From NCBI GenBank assembly GCA_020025305.1, contig JAHHSG010000002.1, forward strand, positions 62,001 to 126,000: 64,000 nucleotides of DNA, written 5' to 3'. Position numbers and translations under genes: made by a program. Shown one piece after another: positions 1 through 8,140 of this stretch. Under the pieces are notes generated by a model that did not search any database, was not told the DNA's origin, and saw only the letters and a list, made by a program, of their open reading frames with translations. Source of the stretch: Oscillospiraceae bacterium. Lineage in GTDB: Bacteria; Bacillota; Clostridia; Oscillospirales; Oscillospiraceae. Position 1 is the first letter of the stretch. Each line of letters opens with the position of its first letter.

Positions 1-1384
1 CCTTAAGCAGGGTCTCCATACCGCCGCTGGGCATAGAGAAGGGGTTGTGGCAGAATTCCAGCTCCCCGGACTCCTCGCCGATCTCGTACATGGGGAAGTC
101 CACAATCCAGCAGAACTCGTAGCGCTGGGTATCCATGTGCTCGGGGCAGGCGGCACCCAGCTTGTTGCGCAGCACGCCGGCGGTCTTTTGTGCGGCCAGC
201 TTCTTACCTGCGGTCACACCCACAAAGCAGCCGGGGGTCAGACCCAGCTTTGCCACCAGAGCGTCCTTGCTGCCAGCCAAGAACTTGGCAATGCCGCCTG
301 CCAGCTCACCCTGCTCGTCCATCTTAAACCAGTAGGCCTTGTTGCCGGATTGGACTTCTACCTCGCCGCACAGCTTGTCGATGGCTTTGCGGGCCAGCTT
401 GCAATCGGATACAACGATGGCCTTCACTGTTTGACCGTCCAGCGGCTCAAAGCCGCAGCCGGCCACTTCGGCACTGATATCCTGTACCATCAGGTCGATA
501 CGCAGGTCGGGCTTATCCGAGCCGTAGATCTCCATGGACTCGTTGTAGGGAATGCGGCGGAAGGGGGCAGAGGAGGCCACGTTGTAGGTGCCGTACTTGG
601 CAAAAATGGGGGGCAGCACATCCTCCAGAACGGCGAACACGTCGTCCTGCGTGGCGAAGGCCATCTCCATATCCAGCTGATAGAACTCGCCGGGGGAGCG
701 GTCGCCCCGGGCATCCTCGTCACGGAAGCAGGGGGCAATCTGGAAATAACGGTCAAAGCCGGAGGTCATCAGCAGCTGCTTGAACTGCTGAGGGGCCTGC
801 GGCAGGGCATAGAACTTGCCGGGGTGCTTGCGGGCGGGCACCAGATAGTCACGGGCACCTTCGGGGGAGGAGGCGGTCAGAATAGGTGTGGTGATCTCCA
901 GAAAGCCGTGCTCGGTCATGGCCTGACGGAGAGCAGACACCACGTTGCAGCGCAGGATAATGTTGTTCTTGACCTCCGGGTTGCGCAGATCCAAATAGCG
1001 GTATTTGAGGCGGGCGGCCTCGTCTGCCTCACGGGAGCGGTTGATCTCGAAGGGCAGGCTGTTGTGGCGGCAGCGGCCCAGCACCTCGATCTTGCTGGGT
1101 ACCACCTCGATTTCGCCGGTGGGCAGCTTGGGATTTTTGCTGGAGCGCTCACGCACTACGCCTTCTACGGAGATGGTGGACTCCTTGTTGAGATCGTGGA
1201 TAACGGACATCATCTCCTCCGTCTCCACTACCACCTGGGTGGTGCCATAGAAATCACGCAGCACCACGAAGGCAAAGTTGCTGCCGACCTCGCGGACGTT
1301 TTCCATCCAGCCGACCAGCTTGACCTGTTGGCCCACATCCGCAAGACGCAGCTGGCCGCAAGTATGTGTACGGGATTGCATCAT
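1..1384 (-). CDS. aspS: aspartyl-tRNA synthetase (3' end outside window)
   Basis: Charges tRNA-Asp with aspartate in the cytoplasm. The visible 461 codons cover the N-terminal OB-fold anticodon-binding domain (roughly residues 15-105) and much of the class II catalytic core. Near residue 220 a clear motif 2 reads FRDEDARGDR followed by GEFYQLDME. The family is about 590 residues long, so roughly 130 C-terminal residues lie off the left edge. Two ATG codons stand in tandem (1384-1382 and 1381-1379) behind GGAG; I take the first. It follows hisS on the same strand after a 404-bp gap, so both may be transcribed from the hisS T-box promoter. Identity is certain; whether the enzyme also serves tRNA-Asn cannot be told from this. 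Confidence 0.95.
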   Translation of the reverse strand, partial: MMQSRTHTCGQLRLADVGQQVKLVGWMENVREVGSNFAFVVLRDFYGTTQVVVETEEMMSVIHDLNKESTISVEGVVRERSSKNPKLPTGEIEVVPSKIEVLGRCRHNSLPFEINRSREADEAARLKYRYLDLRNPEVKNNIILRCNVVSALRQAMTEHGFLEITTPILTASSPEGARDYLVPARKHPGKFYALPQAPQQFKQLLMTSGFDRYFQIAPCFRDEDARGDRSPGEFYQLDMEMAFATQDDVFAVLEDVLPPIFAKYGTYNVASSAPFRRIPYNESMEIYGSDKPDLRIDLMVQDISAEVAGCGFEPLDGQTVKAIVVSDCKLARKAIDKLCGEVEVQSGNKAYWFKMDEQGELAGGIAKFLAGSKDALVAKLGLTPGCFVGVTAGKKLAAQKTAGVLRNKLGAACPEHMDTQRYEFCWIVDFPMYEIGEESGELEFCHNPFSMPSGGMETLLK

Positions 1385-1489
1385 AGTTATTTTCTCCTTT
1401 TTTGAGATAAAGTTGATTACTGATTGTAGTATATAGAAGTGATAATACGAAATGGAATTAAAAATCCGTGGTTTCTTTGTGCTCTGCTC

Positions 1490-1584
1490 TGGGAAGCTTC
1501 CCAATTTGTTCTCTCCGAGGGGTTACTTTCTGGCACCAGCCCCAGAAAGTAACCAAAGAATGCCGCTTGGAACCAAGGTTCCAA
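1490..1584. repeat. cluster of palindromes in the hisS-aspS spacer
   Basis: The 404-bp gap between hisS and aspS has no convincing gene. It holds three palindromes: TGGGAAGCTTCCCA (1490-1503), a 13-bp inverted repeat GGTTACTTTCTGG/CCAGAAAGTAACC with an 8-nt loop (1521-1554), and TTGGAACC-AA-GGTTCCAA (1567-1584). Short frames run across it on both strands without starts or a family I recognise. It looks like a REP/MITE-like intergenic repeat, but no second copy is in this window. Confidence 0.5.
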
Positions 1585-1788
1585 GACTTCCTTTGCGCGA
1601 AACGGATATGCAAACACGGCGACCATTTGCCCGCGATGATTTGCGAGGTGGGGCTGTGCTTTCCGGGGTGGAAATGCAGAATGGATTTGCTCCTCTGAGC
1701 GCTGCCGCTTTTGCTCTAAAGTGTAGAAGCAGAAGTCTCTGCCGATGACCTCAGTCAGCGGCTGAGCCGGTAAGCCGCCCGTTCTTCC

Positions 1789-3147
1789 TTACTTCTCCAA
1801 AATGACAGCGCCGGCGTTTTTCTCTGCAAGCCCGGAGCGGATGCGGGAGAGTGTGTCATCAAAGCACAGCTTCGTCTGCTCACCGGTCACCATATCCTTA
1901 CAGGCCACAATACCGGCGTTGATTTCGTCCTCGCCCATAAAAATCACATAGGGAATACCCAGCTTGTCGGCATAGTTCATTTTGGCTTTGAACTTCTTCT
2001 GCTCCATATAGAGTTGGGTACGGATTCCGGCATCTCGCAGTGCCGTTGCCAGAGCAATAGCAGGGGAGAGATCCTCCGTCATGGGAAGGATCAGCACGTC
2101 AGCCGGTGCGGTGGGCAGGGCGGGGTTCAGCATCCCCTGCTCGCCCAGCACGTAGAATAGGCGGGTCAGACCGATGGAGATCCCCACACCGGGCAGCTGC
2201 CGATCGGTGTAGAACTCCGCCAGATTGTCGTAGCGGCCGCCGGAGCACACGGAGCCGATTTCGGGGTGATCCAGCAGGGTGGTTTCATAAACAGTGCCGG
2301 TATAGTAGTCAAGACCCCGGGCAATGGTAAGATCGACGGCGAAATTTTCTTCCGGTACGCCAAAAGCATTCAGATATTTCACCACGGTGTGCAGCTCACT
2401 CAGACCCTGGTCGAAGGTCTCGTGGCGGCCTGCATAGCCCTCCAGAGCGGTGAGCACCTGGTCATTGGTGCCGGAGATGGCAATGAATTTCAAAATCTCA
2501 TCTGCCTGCTCCTGCGCAAGGCCGATGTCGTCGACCAACAGCGTGCCGACTTTCTCAGCTCCGATTTTATCCAGCTTGTCCACGGTGCGCATAATGTCGC
2601 CGGACTTCTCGCTGAGGCCCTGCATGGCGTAGAACCCGTTGAGAATCTTGCGGTTGTTGACCCGGATCTGGAAGCGGCGAAGGCCCAAAGCGGTAAAGGT
2701 CTGATAGATAATGGCAGGGATCTCCGCTTCGTTGCTGATGTCCAGCTTGCCATCGCCGATGATGTCGATGTCGGCTTGATAAAACTCACGGAAGCGACCA
2801 CGCTGGGCGCGCTCGCCGCGGTAGACCTTGCCGATCTGATAGCGGCGGAAGGGGAAGGACAGGTCATTGTAGTGCAAGGCTACATATTTTGCCAGCGGCA
2901 CGGTGAGGTCAAAGCGCAGGCTCAGGTCCGCATCGCCCTTACTGAAGCGGTAGATCTGCTTTTCCGTCTCGCCGCCGCCCTTGGCCAGCAGTACCTCGCT
3001 GGACTCAATCACCGGGGTATCCAGCGGCGTAAAGCCGTAGCGTGCGTAGGTGGTGCGGAGCACTTCCATCATGCGCTCCATCTGCTGCTGGGGGGCCGGC
3101 AGCAGCTCCATAAACCCGGAGAGGGTACGGGGTGTCATTTTCGCCAT
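1789..3147 (-). CDS. hisS: histidyl-tRNA synthetase
   Basis: Charges tRNA-His with histidine. The 452 residues are full length for a class II HisRS. Motif 2 is FRRYQIGKVYRGERAQRGR with a following FYQADIDIIG (about residues 105-140). The two histidine signatures are ARGLDYYTG (near residue 275) and CSGGRYDNL (near 305), and motif 3 is GVGISIGLTRL. The C-terminal anticodon-binding domain runs to the end. The ATG at 3147 has AAGGAG upstream. It is preceded by a T-box leader with its own sigma-A promoter and followed by aspS, the common Firmicutes pairing, so expression should respond to aminoacylation of a cognate tRNA. Confidence 0.97.
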   Translation of the reverse strand: MAKMTPRTLSGFMELLPAPQQQMERMMEVLRTTYARYGFTPLDTPVIESSEVLLAKGGGETEKQIYRFSKGDADLSLRFDLTVPLAKYVALHYNDLSFPFRRYQIGKVYRGERAQRGRFREFYQADIDIIGDGKLDISNEAEIPAIIYQTFTALGLRRFQIRVNNRKILNGFYAMQGLSEKSGDIMRTVDKLDKIGAEKVGTLLVDDIGLAQEQADEILKFIAISGTNDQVLTALEGYAGRHETFDQGLSELHTVVKYLNAFGVPEENFAVDLTIARGLDYYTGTVYETTLLDHPEIGSVCSGGRYDNLAEFYTDRQLPGVGISIGLTRLFYVLGEQGMLNPALPTAPADVLILPMTEDLSPAIALATALRDAGIRTQLYMEQKKFKAKMNYADKLGIPYVIFMGEDEINAGIVACKDMVTGEQTKLCFDDTLSRIRSGLAEKNAGAVILEK

Positions 3148-3194
3148 AGTATCTGCTCCTTTATCTGGTAAAATGTGGATGTTCCGTGGCTGCG

Positions 3195-3443
3195 GGCATA
3201 AAAAACGCTCTCATCCCAGACTTGGGACGAGAGCGTACGCTTCGTGGTGCCACCCAAATTCGGCCTCCTAAGAAGGGGAGACCCTTGGAGCTCCTGTTAC
3301 GGGGAGCGTGCCGTGGATGTTGCCATCCCCGCTGCTGGTGCTGTCTTCCCTCTGCCTGCCGCAACGCGCTTACAGCCAATGGCGCGTCTCTCTGAAGCGG
3401 TGGTGCAGAGCTACTCCTGCTCCGTCATCGCGGTTCTATCTAA
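3195..3443 (-). promoter_or_regulatory. T-box riboswitch leader of hisS-aspS
   Basis: On the minus strand the leader contains GATGACGGAGCAGGAGTAG, an AGAGAG block and the T-box core GGGTGGCACCACGAAGC (about 3255-3239). A terminator hairpin follows at 3236-3200, with a CGCTCTCGTCCCA stem and a run of T. Uncharged tRNA is expected to pair with GGCACC and favour the antiterminator. By alignment with the ileS leader in this window (GAAC-AUC-A), the best specifier here is GAC (Asp, 3345-3343, context GAAGACA). A His codon CAC lies 3 nt further on (3340-3338). Which one is read is unresolved. Confidence 0.93.
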
Positions 3444-3449
3444 CACTTT

Positions 3450-3478
3450 ATTTTAGTGGCTTTTTCGCCGGTTGTCAA
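3450..3478 (-). promoter_or_regulatory. sigma-A promoter of hisS-aspS
   Basis: TTGACA (3478-3473) and TAAAAT (3455-3450) with a 17-bp spacer. The -35 box overlaps the last codons of the upstream mgsA-like gene, so hisS-aspS forms a separate transcription unit inside a co-directional block. Confidence 0.9.
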
Positions 3479-3891
3479 GAGGTAAAGGGCTGGGTCTTGG
3501 GATTGACAATGTCACGCCAATCCAGATCACCCCGGGCCAGACCCAGCACCAGCATTTCGGCGGTAGCGACATTGCTGGCAAAGGGAATGTTGTTCTGATC
3601 GCACAGACGGGAAATATACAGGGTATCATCATTCACCGTCTTGGCATGGGGATCGTCAAAGCATAAAACCAGATCGATTTCATTATAGGCGATGCGTGCG
3701 GCAATCTGCTGTCCGCCACCGTGGTCAAACCCCAAAAAGCGGTGTACATGCAGGCCGGTGGCCTCGCTGATCTGTATCGCAGTGGCGGAGGTGCCGCACA
3801 GGGTATGTTGTGCCAAAATGCCGCAATAGGCGGTGCAGAACTGCACCATCAATTCTTTTCGGTTGTCGTGAGCCAGTAGAGCAATATTCAT
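3475..3891 (-). CDS. mgsA: methylglyoxal synthase-like protein lacking the catalytic Asp
   Basis: Methylglyoxal synthase converts dihydroxyacetone phosphate to methylglyoxal and phosphate. This 138-residue protein has the MGS fold signature: LLAHDNRK (His, Asp and Lys of the phosphate site), CGTSAT, FDDPHA and a closing NVATAEMLVL. The catalytic block is odd. Where E. coli MgsA has GGDQQ with the essential Asp71, this protein has GGGQQ, and the position of His98 is Asn (TVNDD). An Asp does lie four residues earlier (FDHGGG). It may be an inactive or altered MGS-fold protein. It sits 35 bp after a minD-like gene, a pairing I recall from other Clostridia. Confidence 0.8.
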   Translation of the reverse strand: MNIALLAHDNRKELMVQFCTAYCGILAQHTLCGTSATAIQISEATGLHVHRFLGFDHGGGQQIAARIAYNEIDLVLCFDDPHAKTVNDDTLYISRLCDQNNIPFASNVATAEMLVLGLARGDLDWRDIVNPKTQPFTS

Positions 3892-3926
3892 GGAAGGAAG
3901 CTCCTTTCTTTTCTGTGTTTTCTATC

Positions 3927-4664
3927 TTAAATGGGCATCAGCGGAACTCGTTCTCCGCGGATACGCCGTGCAATATTTTCGTAGGCACGGGCGGCATAGC
4001 TGCTGTGTTCCCGCAATGGAATACCGCGGCCTAAACAGCGGGGGACCTGGGGGTCCTCGGGTACTACGCCTAATAGGGGCAGACCTGCCGTATCAATGGC
4101 ATCGTCAATGGTGGTATGCAGCTGGCGCAGCAGCTTTTTCTGCACGCGGCCCACCACCAAATGCAGAGAATTGCGTGGAAAACGGCTCAGCTCCATGACG
4201 GTGCGCTGTGCATCCCGTAATGCAGAGGCGTCGGTATTGGTAACCACCACTACGCTGTCGGCGCAGAACGTGGCGAGACGAAAGCCAAAGCCCAAGCCGG
4301 CAGGTGCATCAATGAGGCAGTAGTCGTAATTTTCACGAATTTGATGGGCGAGATGACGCAGGTGTCGTCCCTCTAATCGCATTAAATCGGTGGACTGGGG
4401 CGCTGTGAGCAGATGCAGATGCGGGTAGTGGGGATGAGGTACAGCCGCCTCCTCCAGTGTGCAGCGCTCGGCAATCACATCGGTAAAATCCATGAAGGCC
4501 CGGTCGGAAAGACCCAGCACCAGATCCAGATTCCGCAGTGTGATGTCGCAATCCATACACAGAGTATGATACCCCATGTGGGCCAAAGCGATTCCCACAT
4601 TGGCGGTGAAAGAAGTTTTACCGGTTCCACCTTTTCCGGAAACTACCGCTATAATTTTACCCAT
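3927..4664 (-). CDS. minD: MinD-like ParA/MRP-family ATPase
   Basis: MinD helps place the division septum by membrane-bound ATP-dependent switching. This 245-residue P-loop ATPase has the deviant Walker A SGKGGTGKTS at residues 9-18, the switch I aspartate in CMDCDITLRNLDLVLGL and the switch II LIDAPAGLG. The layout is MinD-like rather than Soj-like. It is about 20 residues shorter than usual and ends in RRIRGERVPLMPI, without the hydrophobic-basic amphipathic helix that anchors MinD. No minC or minE is nearby. It lies 53 bp after rsmG and before the mgsA-like gene. It could be a MinD paralogue with a cytosolic or partner-dependent role. Confidence 0.8.
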   Translation of the reverse strand: MGKIIAVVSGKGGTGKTSFTANVGIALAHMGYHTLCMDCDITLRNLDLVLGLSDRAFMDFTDVIAERCTLEEAAVPHPHYPHLHLLTAPQSTDLMRLEGRHLRHLAHQIRENYDYCLIDAPAGLGFGFRLATFCADSVVVVTNTDASALRDAQRTVMELSRFPRNSLHLVVGRVQKKLLRQLHTTIDDAIDTAGLPLLGVVPEDPQVPRCLGRGIPLREHSSYAARAYENIARRIRGERVPLMPI

Positions 4665-4717
4665 TTACACGCCTCTTTTCAAGTGGTAATTTGTGATTTA
4701 TGACAGTATTTTTTCGT

Positions 4718-5425
4718 TTAGCGCAGCGGACTTTTCTTAATACGTGCAAAAGGGCGGGGAAAAGTTTTGTCAGTGGGCTTTTCCTTCCGAATCACCACAA
4801 TGCGGCGGCGCACATCAGTGCCGGGAATGGTATACTCCCGCACCCCCTCCAAATGTCCGCCCAGCTGAGCAATGGCACTTTTTGCACCGAGAATCTCTTC
4901 GTCACTGTCCAGCGCCTTCATGGCCAGAAATGCGCCGCCTACCTTCACCATAGGGAGCGTCAGCTCACATAGGGTAGGGAGGGAGGCCACGGCTCGTGAT
5001 GTCGCGAAATCAAAGGCCTCCCGGTGCTCTCGGGCGAACTCCTCTGCCCGTGCATGGACGCAGCGAGGAGAGGACAGTGCCAGTGCCGTGCAGACGTCCT
5101 CCAAAAAGCGGATGCGCTTGCCCAGTGTGTCCAGTAGCGTCACCTGTGCTGTGGGCACTAAAATTTGCAAAGGCATACCGGGAAATCCACCGCCGGTCCC
5201 CACATCCACCACCGTTTTGTTGGAAAAATCTTCCATGGCCGCCAAGGAGGCACAATCCAACAGATGGAGTTGTGCCACGGCGACCGGCTCGGTGATGGCC
5301 GTCAAGTTCATGACCTGATTTTTCTCTAGCAGCATTTCGGCGAAGCGAAGGAGTTGAGGTGCCTTTTCCGCATCCAGTCCCAGTTCTGTCAGTCCACGCT
5401 GCACTAATTCTAATGTTTCTCTCAC
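4718..5425 (-). CDS. rsmG: 16S rRNA (guanine-527-N7) methyltransferase
   Basis: Transfers a methyl group from SAM to N7 of G527 in 16S rRNA. The 235-residue protein carries the SAM-binding loop VDVGTGGGFPGMPLQIL at about residues 73-89, a TSRAVASL stretch typical of GidB near residue 145, and a basic C-terminus. It starts with GTG at 5425, which overlaps the TGA of mscL by 4 nt (GTGA), so it is translationally coupled. In many Firmicutes rsmG lies next to mnmG or noc; here it is in the parAB-serS-mscL run instead. Confidence 0.96.
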   Translation of the reverse strand: MRETLELVQRGLTELGLDAEKAPQLLRFAEMLLEKNQVMNLTAITEPVAVAQLHLLDCASLAAMEDFSNKTVVDVGTGGGFPGMPLQILVPTAQVTLLDTLGKRIRFLEDVCTALALSSPRCVHARAEEFAREHREAFDFATSRAVASLPTLCELTLPMVKVGGAFLAMKALDSDEEILGAKSAIAQLGGHLEGVREYTIPGTDVRRRIVVIRKEKPTDKTFPRPFARIKKSPLR

Positions 5426-5841
5426 GGCTGCTCCTTCAATAAATCACGAATTTCCGTCAGCAGCTCCTCGGTCGTGGGGGGCTTGGGGGCTTCCGGCTGG
5501 GGAGACGGTACGTTTCTTTTGCGGTGGAGGGCATTCATCGCCTTGACCATGAGAAAGACCACCAGGGCAATGAGGAGAAAGTCAATCACAGTGGCAATGA
5601 AGCTGCCGTAGTTCAAAGCAACCTCCGTAATGCCGGCGGCTTCATCTCCTGCTTTCAGTATCAGTTTCCACTGGGTAAAGTCTACACTGCCGGTGATGAG
5701 GGAGAGAAAGGGCATGAAAACATCGTTGACCAGCGAGGTAGTAATTTTACCGAAAGCGCCGCCGATGATCACACCTACAGCCATATCAAACACATTGCCA
5801 CGCATGGCAAATTCTCTAAACTCATGCAAAAACTTCTTCAT
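5422..5841 (-). CDS. mscL: large-conductance mechanosensitive channel
   Basis: Forms a homopentameric pore that opens at high membrane tension and saves cells from osmotic downshock. The 139-residue protein has the N-terminal helix and TM1 (FAMRGNVFDMAVGVIIGGAFG, about residues 10-35), a periplasm-like loop with GITEVALNYGSFI, TM2 (about 80-105) and a charged C-terminal helix ending in ELLTEIRDLL. AGGAG lies 10 nt upstream of the ATG. It overlaps rsmG and follows serS by 46 bp. Confidence 0.96.
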   Translation of the reverse strand: MKKFLHEFREFAMRGNVFDMAVGVIIGGAFGKITTSLVNDVFMPFLSLITGSVDFTQWKLILKAGDEAAGITEVALNYGSFIATVIDFLLIALVVFLMVKAMNALHRKRNVPSPQPEAPKPPTTEELLTEIRDLLKEQP

Positions 5842-5887
5842 AAGGCCATAACTCCTGTATTCTGCTTCAGTTTTTCACGTAAAAAGT

Positions 5888-7192
5888 TTAGTTTTTGGGA
5901 GTTAGCTTCTCGCATCCGCCCATATAGGGGCGCAGTGCCTCGGGAATCAAAACGGAGCCGTCGGCCTGCAGATTGTTCTCCAGAAAAGCAATGAGCATCC
6001 GGGGAGGAGCCACGACGGTGTTGTTCAGCGTGTGAGGCAGATACATTTTGCCGTCCTCTCCCTTGACACGGATCTTCAGGCGGCGTGCCTGTGCATCTCC
6101 CAAGTTGGAGCAGGAGCAGACCTCGAAGTATTTCTGCTGACGGGGAGACCATGCCTCAATGTCGCAGGACTTCACCTTCAGATCGGCCAGATCGCCGGAG
6201 CAGCACTCCAGCTGGCGCACGGGGATATCCAGAGACCGGAACAGCTCCACGCTGTAGCGCCACATCTGCTCGTACCACTGCATGGACTCCTCGGGCTTGC
6301 AGACGACAATCATCTCCTGCTTTTCAAACTGGTGGATACGGTAGACGCCACGCTCCTCAATGCCGTGCGCACCCTTTTCTTTGCGGAAGCAGGGGGAGTA
6401 GGAGGTGAGGGTCTGGGGCAGCTTGCTCTCGGGCAGGATCTGATCAATAAACTTACCGATCATGGAGTGCTCAGAGGTGCCGATCAGATAGAGATCCTCT
6501 CCCTCGATTTTGTACATCATGGCGTCCATCTCCGCAAAGCTCATCACACCGGTCACCACGTTGCCGCGAATCATGAAGGGGGGGATGCAGTAGGTGAAGC
6601 CCTTGTTGATCATAAAGTCACGGGCATAGGCGGTCATTGCGGAGTGAAGGCGGGCAATGTCGCCCATGAGATAGTAGAAACCGTTGCCGGACACACGACC
6701 TGCGGCGTCCATGTCGATCCCATCAAAACGCTCCATGATCTCCGTATGATAGGGAATATCAAAATCGGGGGTCACCGGCTCCCCAAAGCGCTGCACTTCT
6801 ACATTGCAGCTGTCATCCGGGCCGATGGGAACAGAGGGATCGATCATCTGGGGGATGACCATCATAATGTTGTTGAGCTGCTCACTCAGCTTCGTCTCCA
6901 TCTCCTCCAGCTGGGCAAGACGTGCGGCGTTGGCCTTCACCTGCTCCTTGGCAGCTTCGGCTTCCTCCAGCTTGGAGGGGTCCTTCTTGGCCTGTCCCAT
7001 GAGCATACCCACTTTCTTGGAAAGCTGGTTGCGTGCGGCGCGCAGCTCGTTGGCTTCAGACTGCGCCTTCCGCTTGTCGGCGTCCAACGCAATCGCCTCG
7101 TCTACCAGAGGCAATTTGCTGTTCTGAAACTTTTTCCGAATGTTTTCCTTAACTGCTTCGGGATTCTCCCGAACAAAACGAATATCAAGCAT
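5888..7192 (-). CDS. serS: seryl-tRNA synthetase
   Basis: Charges tRNA-Ser (and tRNA-Sec where present) with serine. From the chosen start it has 434 residues. A long antiparallel coiled-coil tRNA-binding arm spans about residues 30-100. Class II motif 2 is SPCFRKEKGAHGIEERG and motif 3 reads NNTVVAPPRMLIAFLENN. The frame is open 18 codons further upstream, but the ATG at 7192 has AGGAG 7-8 nt before it. The longer reading would begin inside the parS site at 7230-7245, whose bases spell MFHVKH, so I reject it. Confidence 0.96.
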   Translation of the reverse strand: MLDIRFVRENPEAVKENIRKKFQNSKLPLVDEAIALDADKRKAQSEANELRAARNQLSKKVGMLMGQAKKDPSKLEEAEAAKEQVKANAARLAQLEEMETKLSEQLNNIMMVIPQMIDPSVPIGPDDSCNVEVQRFGEPVTPDFDIPYHTEIMERFDGIDMDAAGRVSGNGFYYLMGDIARLHSAMTAYARDFMINKGFTYCIPPFMIRGNVVTGVMSFAEMDAMMYKIEGEDLYLIGTSEHSMIGKFIDQILPESKLPQTLTSYSPCFRKEKGAHGIEERGVYRIHQFEKQEMIVVCKPEESMQWYEQMWRYSVELFRSLDIPVRQLECCSGDLADLKVKSCDIEAWSPRQQKYFEVCSCSNLGDAQARRLKIRVKGEDGKMYLPHTLNNTVVAPPRMLIAFLENNLQADGSVLIPEALRPYMGGCEKLTPKN

Positions 7193-7229
7193 GATAAAGT
7201 CTCCTTTGATCTCTTTCTTCTGTGATGAA

Positions 7230-7245
7230 TGTTTCACGTGAAACA
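7230..7245. other. parS: parS site 1
   Basis: Perfect 16-bp palindrome TGTTTCACGTGAAACA, identical to the consensus Bacillus parS. It lies in the 60-bp gap between parB and serS. It should nucleate ParB loading near the origin. Confidence 0.97.
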
Positions 7246-7252
7246 AGGGAAA

Positions 7253-8119
7253 TTACTTGTGTTTGATGGCGTGGAGAGCATCCAACAAATCGTTCAGGTC
7301 GTCCAGACCGTAGTATTCCAGTTCGATGCGGCCTTTTTTCCGTCCGGAGATAATGCGGCAGCCGCGGCCCAAATGGCCGCCTAGCTCCTTAGCTGCCTCT
7401 TCGGCGTAGTTCACGGTAATGCCGGACGGGGGAGGGGTTTCCTTCTTTTCGGCGGTCAGCTTCTTGACCAACAGCTCTGTCTGGCGTACCGAGAGATCCC
7501 CCTTGAGAATGGATTCGGCAGCCTTTTCCTGTAGTTCTTGGGGCAGGGGGAGCAGAGTACGGGCGTGTCCGCCGGAGAGGCGGCCGTCTTCCACCATGGC
7601 ACGGACGGAGGGGGACAGGCGGAGCAGACGCAGGGCGTTTGCCACGGCGCTGCGAGATTTCCCCACACGCTGCGCCGCTTCCTCCTGGGTCATGCTGTAG
7701 TTATCTATTAAGACCTGATAGCCTTCGGCTTCTTCAATGGGGTTTAAGTCCTCACGCTGGAGGTTTTCAATCATGGCCAATTCCATGGCCTTGCGGTCAT
7801 CCGCCTCGATCACGATAGCGGGTACTTCATGGAGTCCGGCCATACGGGCGGCACGCCAACGGCGCTCACCGGCGATAATCTGATAGTAGCCGGATTGCAG
7901 CTTGCGCACCGTCAGGGGTTGAATAATGCCGTGTTCCCGAATGGAATCGGCTAAATCAGCTAAAGCCTCCGGGTCAAACAGCTTTCTGGGTTGGGAGGCG
8001 CAGCTTTCCACTTGGGAAATGGGGAGATAGAGACTGTTTTTCTCCTCCTGCGTCTCCATGACGTCATCGCCCAATAGAGCGGCCAAACCTTTCCCCAGAC
8101 CTCTGGATGTGTTTGCCAT
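7253..8119 (-). CDS. parB: chromosome-partitioning protein ParB (Spo0J)
   Basis: CTP-dependent DNA clamp that loads at parS, spreads on DNA and works with ParA and condensin in origin segregation. The 288-residue protein has the ParB N-terminal domain with GERRWRAAR (near residue 90) and ENLQREDLNPIEEAEGY (near 120), the motifs of the CTP pocket. A helix-turn-helix follows (TQEEAAQRVGKSRSAVANAL, about 140-160), and then a C-terminal dimerisation domain. It starts 21 bp after parA in the same operon, and three consensus parS sites lie within 2 kb. Confidence 0.97.
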   Translation of the reverse strand: MANTSRGLGKGLAALLGDDVMETQEEKNSLYLPISQVESCASQPRKLFDPEALADLADSIREHGIIQPLTVRKLQSGYYQIIAGERRWRAARMAGLHEVPAIVIEADDRKAMELAMIENLQREDLNPIEEAEGYQVLIDNYSMTQEEAAQRVGKSRSAVANALRLLRLSPSVRAMVEDGRLSGGHARTLLPLPQELQEKAAESILKGDLSVRQTELLVKKLTAEKKETPPPSGITVNYAEEAAKELGGHLGRGCRIISGRKKGRIELEYYGLDDLNDLLDALHAIKHK

Positions 8120-8140
8120 AGGATCAATGCTCCTTTCTCA

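Noticed and set aside
47..1405. A 452-codon open frame on the plus strand
   Set aside because: Antisense of aspS; no recognisable motifs.
7193..7246. Longer serS start beginning MFHVKH
   Set aside because: These codons are the parS site, and the internal ATG at 7192 has the RBS.
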